Positions 15,357 through 25,158 of a stretch of DNA of 64,000 nucleotides are shown one piece after another. Each line of letters begins with the position of its first letter. Within the stretch, counting starts at the first letter, position 1. A program made the translations under genes and the position numbers. A model generated the notes under the pieces. That model made no database searches and was not told the DNA's origin. It was given only the letters and a program-made list of their open reading frames with translations. The stretch is taken from assembly GCA_041658205.1 (NCBI GenBank), contig JBBAAO010000002.1:620001-684000 (forward strand), given 5' to 3'. The stretch comes from Bacteroidota bacterium. Its GTDB lineage: Bacteria; Bacteroidota; Ignavibacteria; UBA10030; UBA8401.

Positions 15357-16628
15357 ATGAATCATTTCCACTATAAAGAAAATCAACTGTTTTGCGAAGA
15401 GACCGCAGTTCAAGAAATTGTGGAAGAATTCGGAACGCCGCTCTATTTGTACAGCAAGCAGCAGGTGATTGATAACTTCCGCTCAATTGATAGTGCGTTT
15501 GAGGGAGTCGATCATATTACATGCTATGCTCTTAAGGCAAACAGTAATCGTGAATTGCTGAAACTTCTTGTGAAAGAAGGGGCCGGAGCGGATGCTGTTT
15601 CTGCGGGGGAAATTTATTTTGCTTTGCAGTCAGGTTTTCATCCATCTAAGATCACCTTTGCCGGCGTTGGAAAACAAGATGCAGAAATTGAATATGCATT
15701 GAAGCAGAATATTTTTTCCTTCAACGTGGAATCGATTGAAGAACTTGCGGTAATCAATGAAATTGCCGGAAGAATGAATACGAAAGCGCGTATTGCTCTC
15801 CGCATCAATCCGGATATCGATGCGTCAACGCATCCGTATATTTCCACCGGCTTAAAGACAAATAAATTTGGAATTGATATATCTGTTGCCGTTGAGGCAT
15901 TCAAATATGCTGCATCACTTCCGAACTTAATTGTTGATGGCATTCACACGCATATCGGTTCACAGATTTTGAAACTAGAACCCTTTGTCCAAACTGCAGA
16001 AAAAGTTGTTGATATGGTAAGGGAACTTCGCACTCTTGGAATTAATATTCAACACATTGATTTCGGCGGCGGATATGGTGTGACGTACAAAAATGCTATT
16101 AAACATCCACTGCTTCCGGAGGAAAAAGGAACCAGCGCGGATGAAACACCAGGAAACAATGCATTTATCTCATCGGTGCTCCCGATTCTTAAACAAGCAA
16201 ACTGTAAATTAGTGGTTGAACCGGGACGCTCTATTATTGCGAATACCGGTATATTGATAACAAAAGTGTTGTATCGAAAGGACAATGGCGTAAAAAAATT
16301 CGTCATTGTCGATGCCGGAATGAATGATCTCATTCGGCCAAGTCTCTATCAGGCGTTCCATCAAATTGTTCCGTTGACTGTACAATCTGGTGATACGGAG
16401 ATGGTGGATATTGTGGGACCGGTCTGCGAATCCGGCGATTTCTTTGCACGGGATCGAACCATGCCATTTGTGCAACGGGGAGATTATTTGGCGATTCTCA
16501 CCGCCGGTGCATATGGTTTTTCGGTTTCGTCGCATTACAATGCGCGGCCAAGCGTTGCCGAAGTATTGGTGAACGGAGAAAAAGTGAGAGTCATTCGAGA
16601 ACGGCAAAAACTCGAAGAGTTACCATAA
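15357..16628 (+). CDS. lysA: diaminopimelate decarboxylase
   Basis: LysA converts meso-diaminopimelate to L-lysine with PLP. The 423-residue protein has the PLP lysine in YALKANSN (K near 59), HTHIGSQI (about 198), the glycine loop DFGGGYGV, EPGRSI (about 288) and the catalytic cysteine in CESGDFF (about 357), then NARPSVAEVLV near the end. All are expected for fold-III decarboxylases of the DapDC type. It stands between aspartokinase and Asd, the genes that start the same pathway. Confidence 0.95.
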   Translation: MNHFHYKENQLFCEETAVQEIVEEFGTPLYLYSKQQVIDNFRSIDSAFEGVDHITCYALKANSNRELLKLLVKEGAGADAVSAGEIYFALQSGFHPSKITFAGVGKQDAEIEYALKQNIFSFNVESIEELAVINEIAGRMNTKARIALRINPDIDASTHPYISTGLKTNKFGIDISVAVEAFKYAASLPNLIVDGIHTHIGSQILKLEPFVQTAEKVVDMVRELRTLGINIQHIDFGGGYGVTYKNAIKHPLLPEEKGTSADETPGNNAFISSVLPILKQANCKLVVEPGRSIIANTGILITKVLYRKDNGVKKFVIVDAGMNDLIRPSLYQAFHQIVPLTVQSGDTEMVDIVGPVCESGDFFARDRTMPFVQRGDYLAILTAGAYGFSVSSHYNARPSVAEVLVNGEKVRVIRERQKLEELP

Positions 16629-16717
16629 TACAATACCACGTTCCAAATAACAAATTGCAATGAATGTGAAAATGAAAAAGCAGAAAAAATATTTTAGGAA
16701 GAAGGTAAAATAGAACA

Positions 16718-17719
16718 ATGAAACACTATAAAGTAATTGTTGCCGGTGCTACTGGTATGGTTGGACGAAAAATGCTTCAAGTTCTTGAAGAACGAAAATT
16801 TCCCGTTGGAGAATTGATACCAATGGCTTCAGCACGTTCGGTAGGAACGACAGTGACATGTAACGGAAAAAATTGGAACGTTCAGGAATTGAATGAAGAG
16901 AATATTAAAAAGAGCGGTGCAGAGATTGCGCTGTTTTCAGCGGGCGGTTCAGTGAGCAAGGAATTTGCTCCTATTTGTGCGAAATATGGAATTCTGGTGA
17001 TCGATAATAGCAGCGCCTGGCGAATGGATCCGAATGTTCCATTGGTCGTGCCTGAAGTCAATCGCAAAGAAATATTTTCCGGAAGTAAGATTATTGCAAA
17101 CCCGAATTGTTCTACCATTCAAATGGTGGTGGTGTTGAAACCGTTGCACGATCAGTATAAAATTAAACGCGTTGTTGTTTCGACATATCAATCAGTCACC
17201 GGTGCCGGACAAAAAGGATATGACCAGTTGATGAAAGAATGGAATAAGGAAAAAGTCGAATCTCCGAAATTTCCCTATCAGATCTCGTTCAACTGTCTTC
17301 CGCACATTGATGAATTTACCGATAGCGGCTATACCAAAGAAGAATTAAAAATGGTCAATGAAACACAAAAAATCATGGGAGATAATACAATTGCTGTCTC
17401 TCCCACGTGCGTCCGCGTTCCCTCTATCGGAGGACACAGTGAATCAGTCAATTTGGAATTTGAAAAACCATTTGAACTATCAGAGGTGTTTACATTGCTG
17501 AAAAACGCTCCCGGCGTTGTCCTTCAAGACAATCCCAAAGAAAAAATTTATCCCATGCCGATTTTTGCACACGATAAGGACGAAACATTTGTTGGTCGAA
17601 TTCGCCGTGATGATTCGGTAAAAAGTGGCCTAAATTTATGGATCGTTTCAGACAACATCCGAAAAGGTGCAGCAACCAACGCGGTACAGATTGCCGAAGA
17701 GTGGATTAAAGGAAAATAA
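16718..17719 (+). CDS. asd: aspartate-semialdehyde dehydrogenase
   Basis: Asd reduces aspartyl phosphate to aspartate semialdehyde, the branch point of lysine and threonine/methionine synthesis. The 333-residue protein has the NADP loop GATGMVGRKML (10-20), the catalytic cysteine in NPNCST (about 131) and VSTYQSVTGAGQKG. GRIRRDDSV and the C-terminal GAATNAVQIAE are typical. It closes the lysine cluster and is followed by a strong terminator. Confidence 0.95.
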   Translation: MKHYKVIVAGATGMVGRKMLQVLEERKFPVGELIPMASARSVGTTVTCNGKNWNVQELNEENIKKSGAEIALFSAGGSVSKEFAPICAKYGILVIDNSSAWRMDPNVPLVVPEVNRKEIFSGSKIIANPNCSTIQMVVVLKPLHDQYKIKRVVVSTYQSVTGAGQKGYDQLMKEWNKEKVESPKFPYQISFNCLPHIDEFTDSGYTKEELKMVNETQKIMGDNTIAVSPTCVRVPSIGGHSESVNLEFEKPFELSEVFTLLKNAPGVVLQDNPKEKIYPMPIFAHDKDETFVGRIRRDDSVKSGLNLWIVSDNIRKGAATNAVQIAEEWIKGK

Positions 17720-17738
17720 GAGCATCAAATTATTAATG

Positions 17739-17778
17739 GGTGTATCCGCCGAAATAATGGTTGGATACACCTTTTTTT
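17739..17778 (+). terminator. rho-independent terminator
   Basis: GGTGTATCC pairs with GGATACACC across a 15-base loop, followed by seven T. It ends the lysC-lysA-asd unit. Confidence 0.85.
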
Positions 17779-18002
17779 ATATTCCCTCCTTGGCAGCGAA
17801 TTATCCATGCTGCTTATATTTACAGTGATATTTCTCCCATTCATGATTTCTATGATCAAATAAAGACATTTTTGTATTTTTCCGCATTCTTCTATATTGG
17901 CAAGTTGAGATATTCCCTTTATTCCTGACCTCATTTTACATATTATAATCAAATCTAAAGCGTCATTCTGAAAACGATATCGTATAACTTGAAGGATATT
18001 AT

Positions 18003-19100
18003 ATGTGGAAAACAACAGAAGGGAGCACCGGACGACTCATTCAGCTCGCCATTGGATATTTTTTCTTTTATGTCATCACTGGTGTCAGTGTAAAGTATTT
18101 TACCGGCAATACCGCTAATGGATTTCCGGGAATGAATCAGATCGAATATCTTGTCTATAGTACCATCGGTGGAAATTTTATTGCATTATCTGTCGCGTTA
18201 GTGTTGCGTTGGTACCGTATTAAATCGAATAAAATTATCACATTGTGGAATATTCGGTTCCCTCAGGAAATTCTCTACATCATTCCTTCCGGAATTTGCA
18301 CCGCGGTTGTCATTCCAACAACAACTATGATGTATCTCTTACCGATTTCAGTGATGGTTGCCATGGTTATCATGCGTGCAAGCGTTATAATCATCAGTCG
18401 ATGTGTTGACGCCATTCAAATCTATCAAGGTATTTTAAAGAAGCACGTCTATGCCGAGGAAAATTATGCCGTTGTATTTGCATTGTTGGCTGCCGCGATG
18501 AATATCATTTGGGTCGCTCCGGGGGATTTTGATTTTATCAATTCATTTGCAGCGGTGACCATCTTGAGCAGCTACATCGTCGTCTATTCTATTCGTATTT
18601 ATATTATGAACTATTATAAGAATACGAGGGCGAAGGGGGTTAAGCTGGATAACAACGGATTCTTTGCTATAGAACAAATTACTGCAACCATCGTGATGGC
18701 TTCCGTTAGCTACGTATTATTCCAATCTCCTGATTGGTTTCAAACAACGAATGTACAATTATTGACGTTTCACCAAACATTCGCAGAGGCTCATTCACAA
18801 TGGGAATGGGCAGTGGTAGCCGGATTGGCTTATGGAATGGTTGCATTTTTTTCCGTTTTCATTTTTATGTTTAAAGGAAGAACAGCAACGTTTGCTGGTT
18901 TGGTGAACAGACTTACCTCACTTGTTGCCGGTACTGCGGCAACACTAGTCTCATATTTTATGTTTCAGGGAAGATTCCCAAAGATGCAGGATTGGATCTC
19001 GCTCGGATTTATTTTGATTGCCGTAGGGTTTTTGTCTCGCGCCGAAAAGAAACGAACACGGGAACTTGTGCTGGCAAATGAGATTCAATTGAAAGGGTGA
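18003..19100 (+). CDS. ten-helix membrane protein, possibly DMT-superfamily transporter
   Basis: The 365-residue protein has about ten hydrophobic segments in two halves with a central basic loop (about residues 205-220). The half-and-half design recalls EamA/DMT metabolite transporters but no signature is certain. Prominent segments include IPSGICTAVVIPTTTMMYLL and GLAYGMVAFFSVFIFMF. The substrate is unknown. It is transcribed alone and ends at a bidirectional terminator. Confidence 0.6.
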   Translation: MWKTTEGSTGRLIQLAIGYFFFYVITGVSVKYFTGNTANGFPGMNQIEYLVYSTIGGNFIALSVALVLRWYRIKSNKIITLWNIRFPQEILYIIPSGICTAVVIPTTTMMYLLPISVMVAMVIMRASVIIISRCVDAIQIYQGILKKHVYAEENYAVVFALLAAAMNIIWVAPGDFDFINSFAAVTILSSYIVVYSIRIYIMNYYKNTRAKGVKLDNNGFFAIEQITATIVMASVSYVLFQSPDWFQTTNVQLLTFHQTFAEAHSQWEWAVVAGLAYGMVAFFSVFIFMFKGRTATFAGLVNRLTSLVAGTAATLVSYFMFQGRFPKMQDWISLGFILIAVGFLSRAEKKRTRELVLANEIQLKG

Positions 19101-19106
19101 GCTCTT

Positions 19107-19140
19107 AAGATGTAGGACACCTATAAGGTGTCCTAATCTT
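19107..19140. terminator. bidirectional terminator between convergent genes
   Basis: TAGGACACCT and AGGTGTCCTA flank a three-base loop, with outer AAGA/TCTT. T-rich sequence lies on one side and A-rich on the other, fitting the two converging genes. Confidence 0.75.
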
Positions 19141-19148
19141 TTAAAAAA

Positions 19149-19862
19149 TCACCTCTTTATTCCCCACAGTTTTGTTGTTGCCCGTTCTAATTCCGTTTCA
19201 ATCAGTTTTATATCGTTCGTTTTTTCCGGCATATTCTCAAATATCGCGTATGGAACTTTGTGTCCCCGGATGGTAATGAAATTGGGATCTTTTGCTTCAA
19301 TCGCTTCCCAATCGTTTGTCTTATAATAGAACTCCATCTTTTCATCGGGAAGAGAATGATGAAGGATAGAATCTTCCTGTCCGGGACGGGCTCGTCGACG
19401 GTTCTTCCGCACGGATTCTTCATACGGCACTTTGATATACACTAGCGATGCTTTGCTCAGCATCTCGTCGGAAAGGAATGACATTGCATTCACAATAGCA
19501 TTTTCTCCGCCTCTGGCAAATTCCACCAGGGTTGTCATTTTGGAATGATACTCACTATCCTTCATGACTTTCTTTTGATAATCGAGCGCAAGACGTTTCA
19601 TGTACAGATCCCAAATGTATTGGTCTTTAAACCAATATTTTTCATCGCTCCAAATGCGCGGCTTTCCCATTTGTGTCATCAGATCGTCCAATTCAAATGT
19701 TTCCCATACATATAAAAAATCATCAAGTTCTTCAAAATTTGCAATGTGGAATTTTTCTAATCGAACAATCGGGTCGCATTTTTTTAAGAAATCGATTACT
19801 TCGGATTTACCCGCGGCAGGTCTGCCGGTAATGATTAAAATCGGGAAATGATTATTTGCCAT
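19149..19862 (-). CDS. P-loop nucleotide kinase-like protein of unknown function
   Basis: The 237-residue protein has a Walker A loop GRPAAGKS (about 11-18) near the start and later a basic lid-like stretch RKNRRRARPGQEDS. It resembles small-molecule kinases of the adenylate/cytidylate kinase fold without a clear subfamily. The start at 19862 is chosen because GAGGAGAA lies just upstream and the longer frame (to 20051) would run through the divergent YbaK-type gene's start region. The substrate is unknown. Confidence 0.7.
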   Translation of the reverse strand: MANNHFPILIITGRPAAGKSEVIDFLKKCDPIVRLEKFHIANFEELDDFLYVWETFELDDLMTQMGKPRIWSDEKYWFKDQYIWDLYMKRLALDYQKKVMKDSEYHSKMTTLVEFARGGENAIVNAMSFLSDEMLSKASLVYIKVPYEESVRKNRRRARPGQEDSILHHSLPDEKMEFYYKTNDWEAIEAKDPNFITIRGHKVPYAIFENMPEKTNDIKLIETELERATTKLWGIKR

Positions 19863-19979
19863 ACTATTCTCCTCATGAAAAATGATACATGCAGCGGTCA
19901 GTGTGTCGTGAATTTTGAGTAGAAAGATACAAATAAATATTCTATTTTTAAGGCAACAATTGAAAATTCTACTGAACAC

Positions 19980-20447
19980 ATGAATCACTTTACGCAAATT
20001 TGCACATTTCTTACAGACAGGAACATCGTATTTCGCACTGTCCAACATCAACCAACATTTACTTCCGAAGAATCTGCCAAAGCGAGAGGAGAAGATGTGA
20101 AGATGGGCGGCAAGGCTATCGTGATGAAAGTTGACAGCGATTTTAAGTTGTTTGTTCTGAGTGCGGCTTTAAAAGTTGATTCCAAAAAAATTAAAAAGCA
20201 CTTCAACGCAAAAAGCATTCGCTTTGCGTCGGCAGAAGAATTAATGGAATTGACAGGACTCGTTCCAGGTTCTGTTCCTCCTTTTGGTCGTCCCATTCTG
20301 AATCTGGATCTGTTCCTAGATCTCTCAATACTTGAAAATGAAAAAATTGCATTCAATGCCGGTTCACTCACCGATTCAGTCATCCTGAAAACATCCGATT
20401 ATCTCTCTGTTATCAATGCAGAACAATTCAATTTCTCACTGCAATAA
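19980..20447 (+). CDS. YbaK/ProX-type aminoacyl-tRNA deacylase
   Basis: The 155-residue protein is of YbaK/EbsC type, which hydrolyses misacylated tRNA such as Cys-tRNA(Pro) or Ala-tRNA(Pro). Conserved features include TVQHQPTFTSEESA, KAIVMK with the catalytic lysine region, and TGLVPGSVPPFG. Which mischarged tRNA it edits cannot be told from sequence. It is divergent from the P-loop gene, sharing a 117-base promoter region. Confidence 0.85.
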   Translation: MNHFTQICTFLTDRNIVFRTVQHQPTFTSEESAKARGEDVKMGGKAIVMKVDSDFKLFVLSAALKVDSKKIKKHFNAKSIRFASAEELMELTGLVPGSVPPFGRPILNLDLFLDLSILENEKIAFNAGSLTDSVILKTSDYLSVINAEQFNFSLQ

Positions 20448-20510
20448 AACTTCGTGGCAACAATAAAATTTTGGCTGTATATTCCTTCACCATAATCAGG
20501 GAAAAAATCA

Positions 20511-22088
20511 ATGACAATTGTAAAACGAAGTTTGTTGTTTCTTTATGTAATTTCTTGCGGTGTTGTGGGATTGTTTGCACAGCACACTCGTCCTGAAAAA
20601 ACCCGTTACGAAGAAACATCACGATATCAAGATGTGATGGATTTCATCGATGCGTTGAAGATTGATGGCAAGGCGATGAAATTGACGTGGTTGGGATATA
20701 CCACGCAAGGAAAGCGTCTTCCGATGATAGTGTATGGTGATGTAGTAGATACTACGCCGGAAACAATTAAAAAATCCGGTAAGCTCATCGTTTATATTCA
20801 AGGAAATATCCACGCCGGTGAAGTTGAGGGGAAAGAAGCAATGCTGGAGCTGCTTCGCGAACTGAAAGAAGGAAAACACTCCGAGTGGAGACGGCGATTG
20901 GTATTATTGATTGTGCCGATCTTTAATGCTGACGGAAATGACATGATCAGTCTCTATAATCGTCCCTGGCAGCATGGACCGATTGCAGGAATGGGACAGC
21001 GGGCAAATGCACAGATGCTCGACTTGAATCGTGACCATATGAAATTGGAGTCACCGGAAGTTCTTTCGTTTGTGAAGATGCTGAATGAATTCGATCCGCA
21101 TGTTACTGTCGATCTCCATACGACGAATGGTTCATTCCATGGTTATCATATCACGTACAGTTTTGCGTTAAATCCAGTGATTGATCCTGGATTAGATGAG
21201 TTTACGCGGAATGTGTTTTTTCCCAAAGTGGAAGAGAAAGTACAAGCGCAAAAATTTCGCATTCACCGGTATGGCGATTATCTTGAAAAAACTCCAGCGG
21301 GAAAACCGGGATACTATTTTTGGGCAACCGAACCTCGATTCAACAGCAATTACGTTGGATTTCGAAACAGATTGGCAATTTTAAGTGAATCGTATTCTTA
21401 TATCTCATTTCAACAACGAATCAGCTCAACCAAAGCACTTGTCGTTAGTATTTTAGATGTGGCAAACGGCAATTCAATTGCCATTAAAGAGGCGATTGCA
21501 AAAGCTGACGAAGCATCGCGGAATATTACAACGGTTGACTCTCTTGGTGTACGATCAGAAGTGATTGAATCAAATCCGGCTCAGGAGATTCTGCTTGCTG
21601 CGGTGAAAGAAGAACACAATCCGTACACAAACGAGATTATGTATTTGATGAATGAAGATAGCTTAAGAAAGATTGTGACAACTGAATTCTATTCCACGCG
21701 TGCAACGCGAAAAGCAAAAGTACCGGTCCGATATATTATTCCCGATTCGTTAAGCGATGTGATAACGTTACTGCAGCAACATGGAATCAAGCTTGAGCGG
21801 ATGAAAGAAATGCAGACAATAACTGTTCAACGTTTTGCAATTCAACAGAACACTCAGGCGGAACGGGAATTTCAAAAACATAAAATGAGGACTGTGGAAG
21901 GTCAATATGAACCAATTCAACAATCGTTTGCTGCAGGAACGTACGTGGTTGAAATGAATCAGTCGTTATCCCGTCTTATTATGTATTTACTAGAACCAGA
22001 ATCCGAAGACGGTGCTGTTGTTTGGAATGTGCTGGACAAATATTTCGGCAATGGAAAGGTGTATCCTATCTATAAAGTTATCAATTAA
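20511..22088 (+). CDS. secreted M14-family zinc carboxypeptidase
   Basis: A signal peptide (about 1-23, ending FAQ) leads a 525-residue protein. Zinc ligands of the M14 family are visible: HxxE in NIHAGEVEGKEA (about 101-104) and H in DLHTTNGSFHGYH (about 203), with the catalytic glutamate likely in ILSESYSY (about 292). The C-terminal 150 residues are an extra domain. It should act in the periplasm or outside on peptides. Thirteen bases separate it from the prolyl oligopeptidase gene, suggesting joint peptide breakdown. Confidence 0.85.
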   Translation: MTIVKRSLLFLYVISCGVVGLFAQHTRPEKTRYEETSRYQDVMDFIDALKIDGKAMKLTWLGYTTQGKRLPMIVYGDVVDTTPETIKKSGKLIVYIQGNIHAGEVEGKEAMLELLRELKEGKHSEWRRRLVLLIVPIFNADGNDMISLYNRPWQHGPIAGMGQRANAQMLDLNRDHMKLESPEVLSFVKMLNEFDPHVTVDLHTTNGSFHGYHITYSFALNPVIDPGLDEFTRNVFFPKVEEKVQAQKFRIHRYGDYLEKTPAGKPGYYFWATEPRFNSNYVGFRNRLAILSESYSYISFQQRISSTKALVVSILDVANGNSIAIKEAIAKADEASRNITTVDSLGVRSEVIESNPAQEILLAAVKEEHNPYTNEIMYLMNEDSLRKIVTTEFYSTRATRKAKVPVRYIIPDSLSDVITLLQQHGIKLERMKEMQTITVQRFAIQQNTQAEREFQKHKMRTVEGQYEPIQQSFAAGTYVVEMNQSLSRLIMYLLEPESEDGAVVWNVLDKYFGNGKVYPIYKVIN

Positions 22089-22101
22089 TGAAAGGTATCG
22101 T

Positions 22102-24219
22102 ATGAAAAGGATCTTTCTTTTTCTTTCTCTCTTCGTATCGTTTGCATTTTCACAATTGCAATATCCAAAAACTGCCACTGTGGATCATCAAGACAGCTAT
22201 TTCGGGACATCCATAAATGATCCTTACCGATGGCTTGAACAGGATACAGCGATAAATGTGAAACAGTGGGTGGGGGAACAAAATACTGTAACGTTCGGCT
22301 ATCTTAACCAGATACCGTTTAGGGAAAAAGTAAAAGACCGGCTGACAAAACTCCTGAACTATCCGAAATATACAGCGCCGTTTCGCGCCGGGAAGAATTG
22401 GTTTTTCTACAAGAATGATGGTTTGCAGAATCAAAGCGTTCTGTATATCCAGCGCGGATCACTCGATGCAAAAGCTGAACTTTTTCTTGATCCGAATAAA
22501 CTTTCTGCAGACGGCACAACGTCGTTGCAAGGTTCCGCATTTGATAAGGAAGGAAAATATTTTGCCTACGCAATATCCAAAGCTGGCTCTGATTGGCGGG
22601 AGATTTATGTGATGGATGTTCGTACAAAGAAACTATTGAACGATAAGATTGAATGGGCAAAATTTACCGGAATTACATGGTATGGTAACGGTTTTTATTA
22701 TTCACGCTATCCAATCCCTGTAGATACCGGATCAAAACTTTCTACATCAAATGCATATCACAAAGTCTATTATCATATCCTTGGCACTCCACAATCAAAA
22801 GATGCGTTGATTTATGAAGATCCTCAAAATCCGCAGCGGTTATTTGGTATTGGTCTAACGGAAGATCAACGGTTTCTTTCATTGTATATTAATCAGCGTG
22901 GATCAAATGGAAATGCGCTGTACTATCGAGATCGCCGAAAGCAGACGGAGTTTCTTCCAATTATGACAACATTCGACGATGATATCAGCATTGTGGATAA
23001 TATTGGCGATAAGTTATTGCTCTCCACAAATCGCAACGCACCAAATCAAAAAGTTGTTTTGTATGATCCGGCAAATCCGGAGGAAAAAAATTGGAAAGAA
23101 ATTTTACCGGAAAAACCAGAACCGCTCGTTTCAATTTCCATTGTCGGAAATAAATTGTTTGCGGTATATATGAAGGATGTGAGTAATCGCGTATTCGTAT
23201 ATGATCTGAATGGAAAGCTGGAAAATGAAATTGTCCTTGAAACACTTGGTAATGTCGGCGGTTTTGGCGGTGAACGGAAAGATCAGTATACCTTTTATAC
23301 ATTAACATCGTTTACATATCCTGCTACGATTTACAAATATGACATTGCGACAAAATCATCGTCGTTGTTCCGTAAGACAGAAGTCGATTTCAATCCGAAT
23401 GACTATGAAACAAACCAAGTGTTTTATCCTAGCAAAGATAGCACGAAGATACCAATGTTTATCGTTCACAAAAAAGGAATTCCTCTTGACGGAAATAATC
23501 CTACGTTGCTGTATGGATACGGCGGTTTCAATATCTCCATCGGCCCGAGTTTTAGTGCCTCGCGTTTATTATGGCTGGAACAAGGTGGAGTGTTTGCTGT
23601 TGCAAACCTGCGTGGCGGAGGGGAATATGGCGAGAAATGGCACCAAGCTGGCATGCGTATGAACAAACAAAATGTGTTTGATGATTTTATTTCGGCAGCA
23701 GAATATCTTATTGCGAATAAATATACAAATCCGTCAAAGCTTGCTATCCAGGGAGGATCGAATGGAGGACTTCTTGTCGGAGCGACTATCAATCAACGTC
23801 CCGATCTTTTTAAGGTCGCACTTCCTGCAGTCGGTGTTATGGATATGCTTCGTTTTCACAAATTTACCATTGGATGGGCGTGGGTGAATGATTACGGATC
23901 CAGTGACGATTCAGTGCAGTTCAATTATCTAAAAAAATATTCTCCAATTCATAATATCCGTGAAGGAGTGAATTACCCGGCAACGCTAGTAACAACTGCA
24001 GATCATGATGACCGTGTTGTGCCGGCACATTCATTTAAATATATTTCTACACTTCAGGAAAAATATAAAGGACCGAATCCGGTGATGATCCGTATTGAAA
24101 CCTCTGCCGGTCACGGTGCCGGAAAACCAACTGCAAAGATCATTGAAGAAACATCGGACATCTATTCGTTTACCTGGTGGAATATGGGAATTACACCGAT
24201 GTATTTATTGAAAGAGTGA
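22102..24219 (+). CDS. secreted prolyl oligopeptidase (S9A)
   Basis: The 705-residue protein begins with a signal peptide (MKRIFLFLSLFVSFAFSQ) and shows the S9A layout: N-terminal strand, beta-propeller (about 75-420) and C-terminal alpha/beta hydrolase. The catalytic serine is in GGSNGG (about 553), aspartate in DHDDRVVP (about 635) and histidine in GHGAGK (about 672). It cleaves short peptides after proline. The ATG at 22102 is preferred, with AAAGG just upstream; the frame is open to 22012 inside the preceding gene. Confidence 0.93.
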   Translation: MKRIFLFLSLFVSFAFSQLQYPKTATVDHQDSYFGTSINDPYRWLEQDTAINVKQWVGEQNTVTFGYLNQIPFREKVKDRLTKLLNYPKYTAPFRAGKNWFFYKNDGLQNQSVLYIQRGSLDAKAELFLDPNKLSADGTTSLQGSAFDKEGKYFAYAISKAGSDWREIYVMDVRTKKLLNDKIEWAKFTGITWYGNGFYYSRYPIPVDTGSKLSTSNAYHKVYYHILGTPQSKDALIYEDPQNPQRLFGIGLTEDQRFLSLYINQRGSNGNALYYRDRRKQTEFLPIMTTFDDDISIVDNIGDKLLLSTNRNAPNQKVVLYDPANPEEKNWKEILPEKPEPLVSISIVGNKLFAVYMKDVSNRVFVYDLNGKLENEIVLETLGNVGGFGGERKDQYTFYTLTSFTYPATIYKYDIATKSSSLFRKTEVDFNPNDYETNQVFYPSKDSTKIPMFIVHKKGIPLDGNNPTLLYGYGGFNISIGPSFSASRLLWLEQGGVFAVANLRGGGEYGEKWHQAGMRMNKQNVFDDFISAAEYLIANKYTNPSKLAIQGGSNGGLLVGATINQRPDLFKVALPAVGVMDMLRFHKFTIGWAWVNDYGSSDDSVQFNYLKKYSPIHNIREGVNYPATLVTTADHDDRVVPAHSFKYISTLQEKYKGPNPVMIRIETSAGHGAGKPTAKIIEETSDIYSFTWWNMGITPMYLLKE

Positions 24220-24761
24220 CTCATATTACGCTCTACGAGTCGTAGACAAAACTTAAATAATGCTCATTGTGCGCCTGCCTGGCTGCAAGGTAGTTAAGGA
24301 GCAGATTAAATTCTCGAGGTCATCCCTCCCGACGGGTCTATCTACGATTCAACGAATCGTAGATTCGTTGAACGACCCATCGGGTCGTGGACGACGCATT
24401 CTTTCCCATTGCACGGGATCCCGAACATCGGGCAAAGAACAAAGGATTTGCTCAGGATGGAGGAGGAGCATTACTGAATTGTCACACTGAGCGAAGCGAA
24501 GTGTCTGAGGTAATTCGATCAGATTCTCCTCCTTCGGCGGACAAGTTCGGTCGTCCCCAAAAACAGGACTCCGTCAGAACGACGAGAGGGATAGAATACG
24601 GATGACACGGAAAGAAGGGACTCTCGCGGATTAAGAATACTTACGATCAGATTCCTTGCTCCTCTTGTAACGCTCTTTAAGAATTGAAATTACACCAAGA
24701 AAGAGTGTCGTTGCGTTTAGACGTCGTTTTCGGTAATTTGATGTTACCGAATGTTTTTCTT
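24220..24761. repeat. gene-free mosaic of palindromic repeats
   Basis: No gene is supported in this 540-base stretch. It holds nested inverted repeats: CTACGATTC-AAC-GAATCGTAG (about 24341-24361), GACGGGTC with GACCCATCGGGTC, GGGATCCCGAACATCGGG, and the block TCACACTGAGCGAAGCGAAGTGTCTGAGG (in part: ACTGAGCGAAGCGAAGTG). The mosaic looks like several small dispersed elements stacked together. Confidence 0.6.
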
Positions 24762-25151
24762 ATGAAGTTACGGCTACTCTCTATATTATGCTTTTGTTTT
24801 ATGCTTGCGGGCAATTCTCTTCGCGCGCAAGATAACCTTCCAGAGAAAATCCATACATCCATTGATAAAATATTGGATGATCATCTCGCCGAAATTGAAA
24901 ATACTCTGATTAACGAAAAAGAAGTAGAAACCAAGACAATTCTGTTAATCACCGTCCCGCTTGAAAACTTTATTGAAGACGTACTGTTTATGATCAACCG
25001 ACCGGTGGTGATATATCCAAGGGTTATTTATAAAGTTATCCGGGAGCAATTCCGGCAGGGAAAATCTCGGGAAGAAATTGAACGATTGCTTGTGACGATG
25101 CAAAAACAGAACAAATTTGAAAAAATATATGCTGCCGAAAAACAAAATTAG
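24762..25151 (+). CDS. small exported protein of unknown function
   Basis: The 129-residue product has a signal peptide ending in LRAQ and no recognised domain. The mature part is helical, with charged segments (EKIHTSIDKILDDHLAEIE) and a central hydrophobic piece. The ATG at 24762 is chosen because the signal sequence begins there. It is first in a four-gene run with gaps of 7, 9 and -4 bases that ends with the cyclase and radical SAM genes, so it may help the cyclase sensor or the beta-barrel. Confidence 0.6.
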   Translation: MKLRLLSILCFCFMLAGNSLRAQDNLPEKIHTSIDKILDDHLAEIENTLINEKEVETKTILLITVPLENFIEDVLFMINRPVVIYPRVIYKVIREQFRQGKSREEIERLLVTMQKQNKFEKIYAAEKQN

Positions 25152-25158
25152 TTCAACA

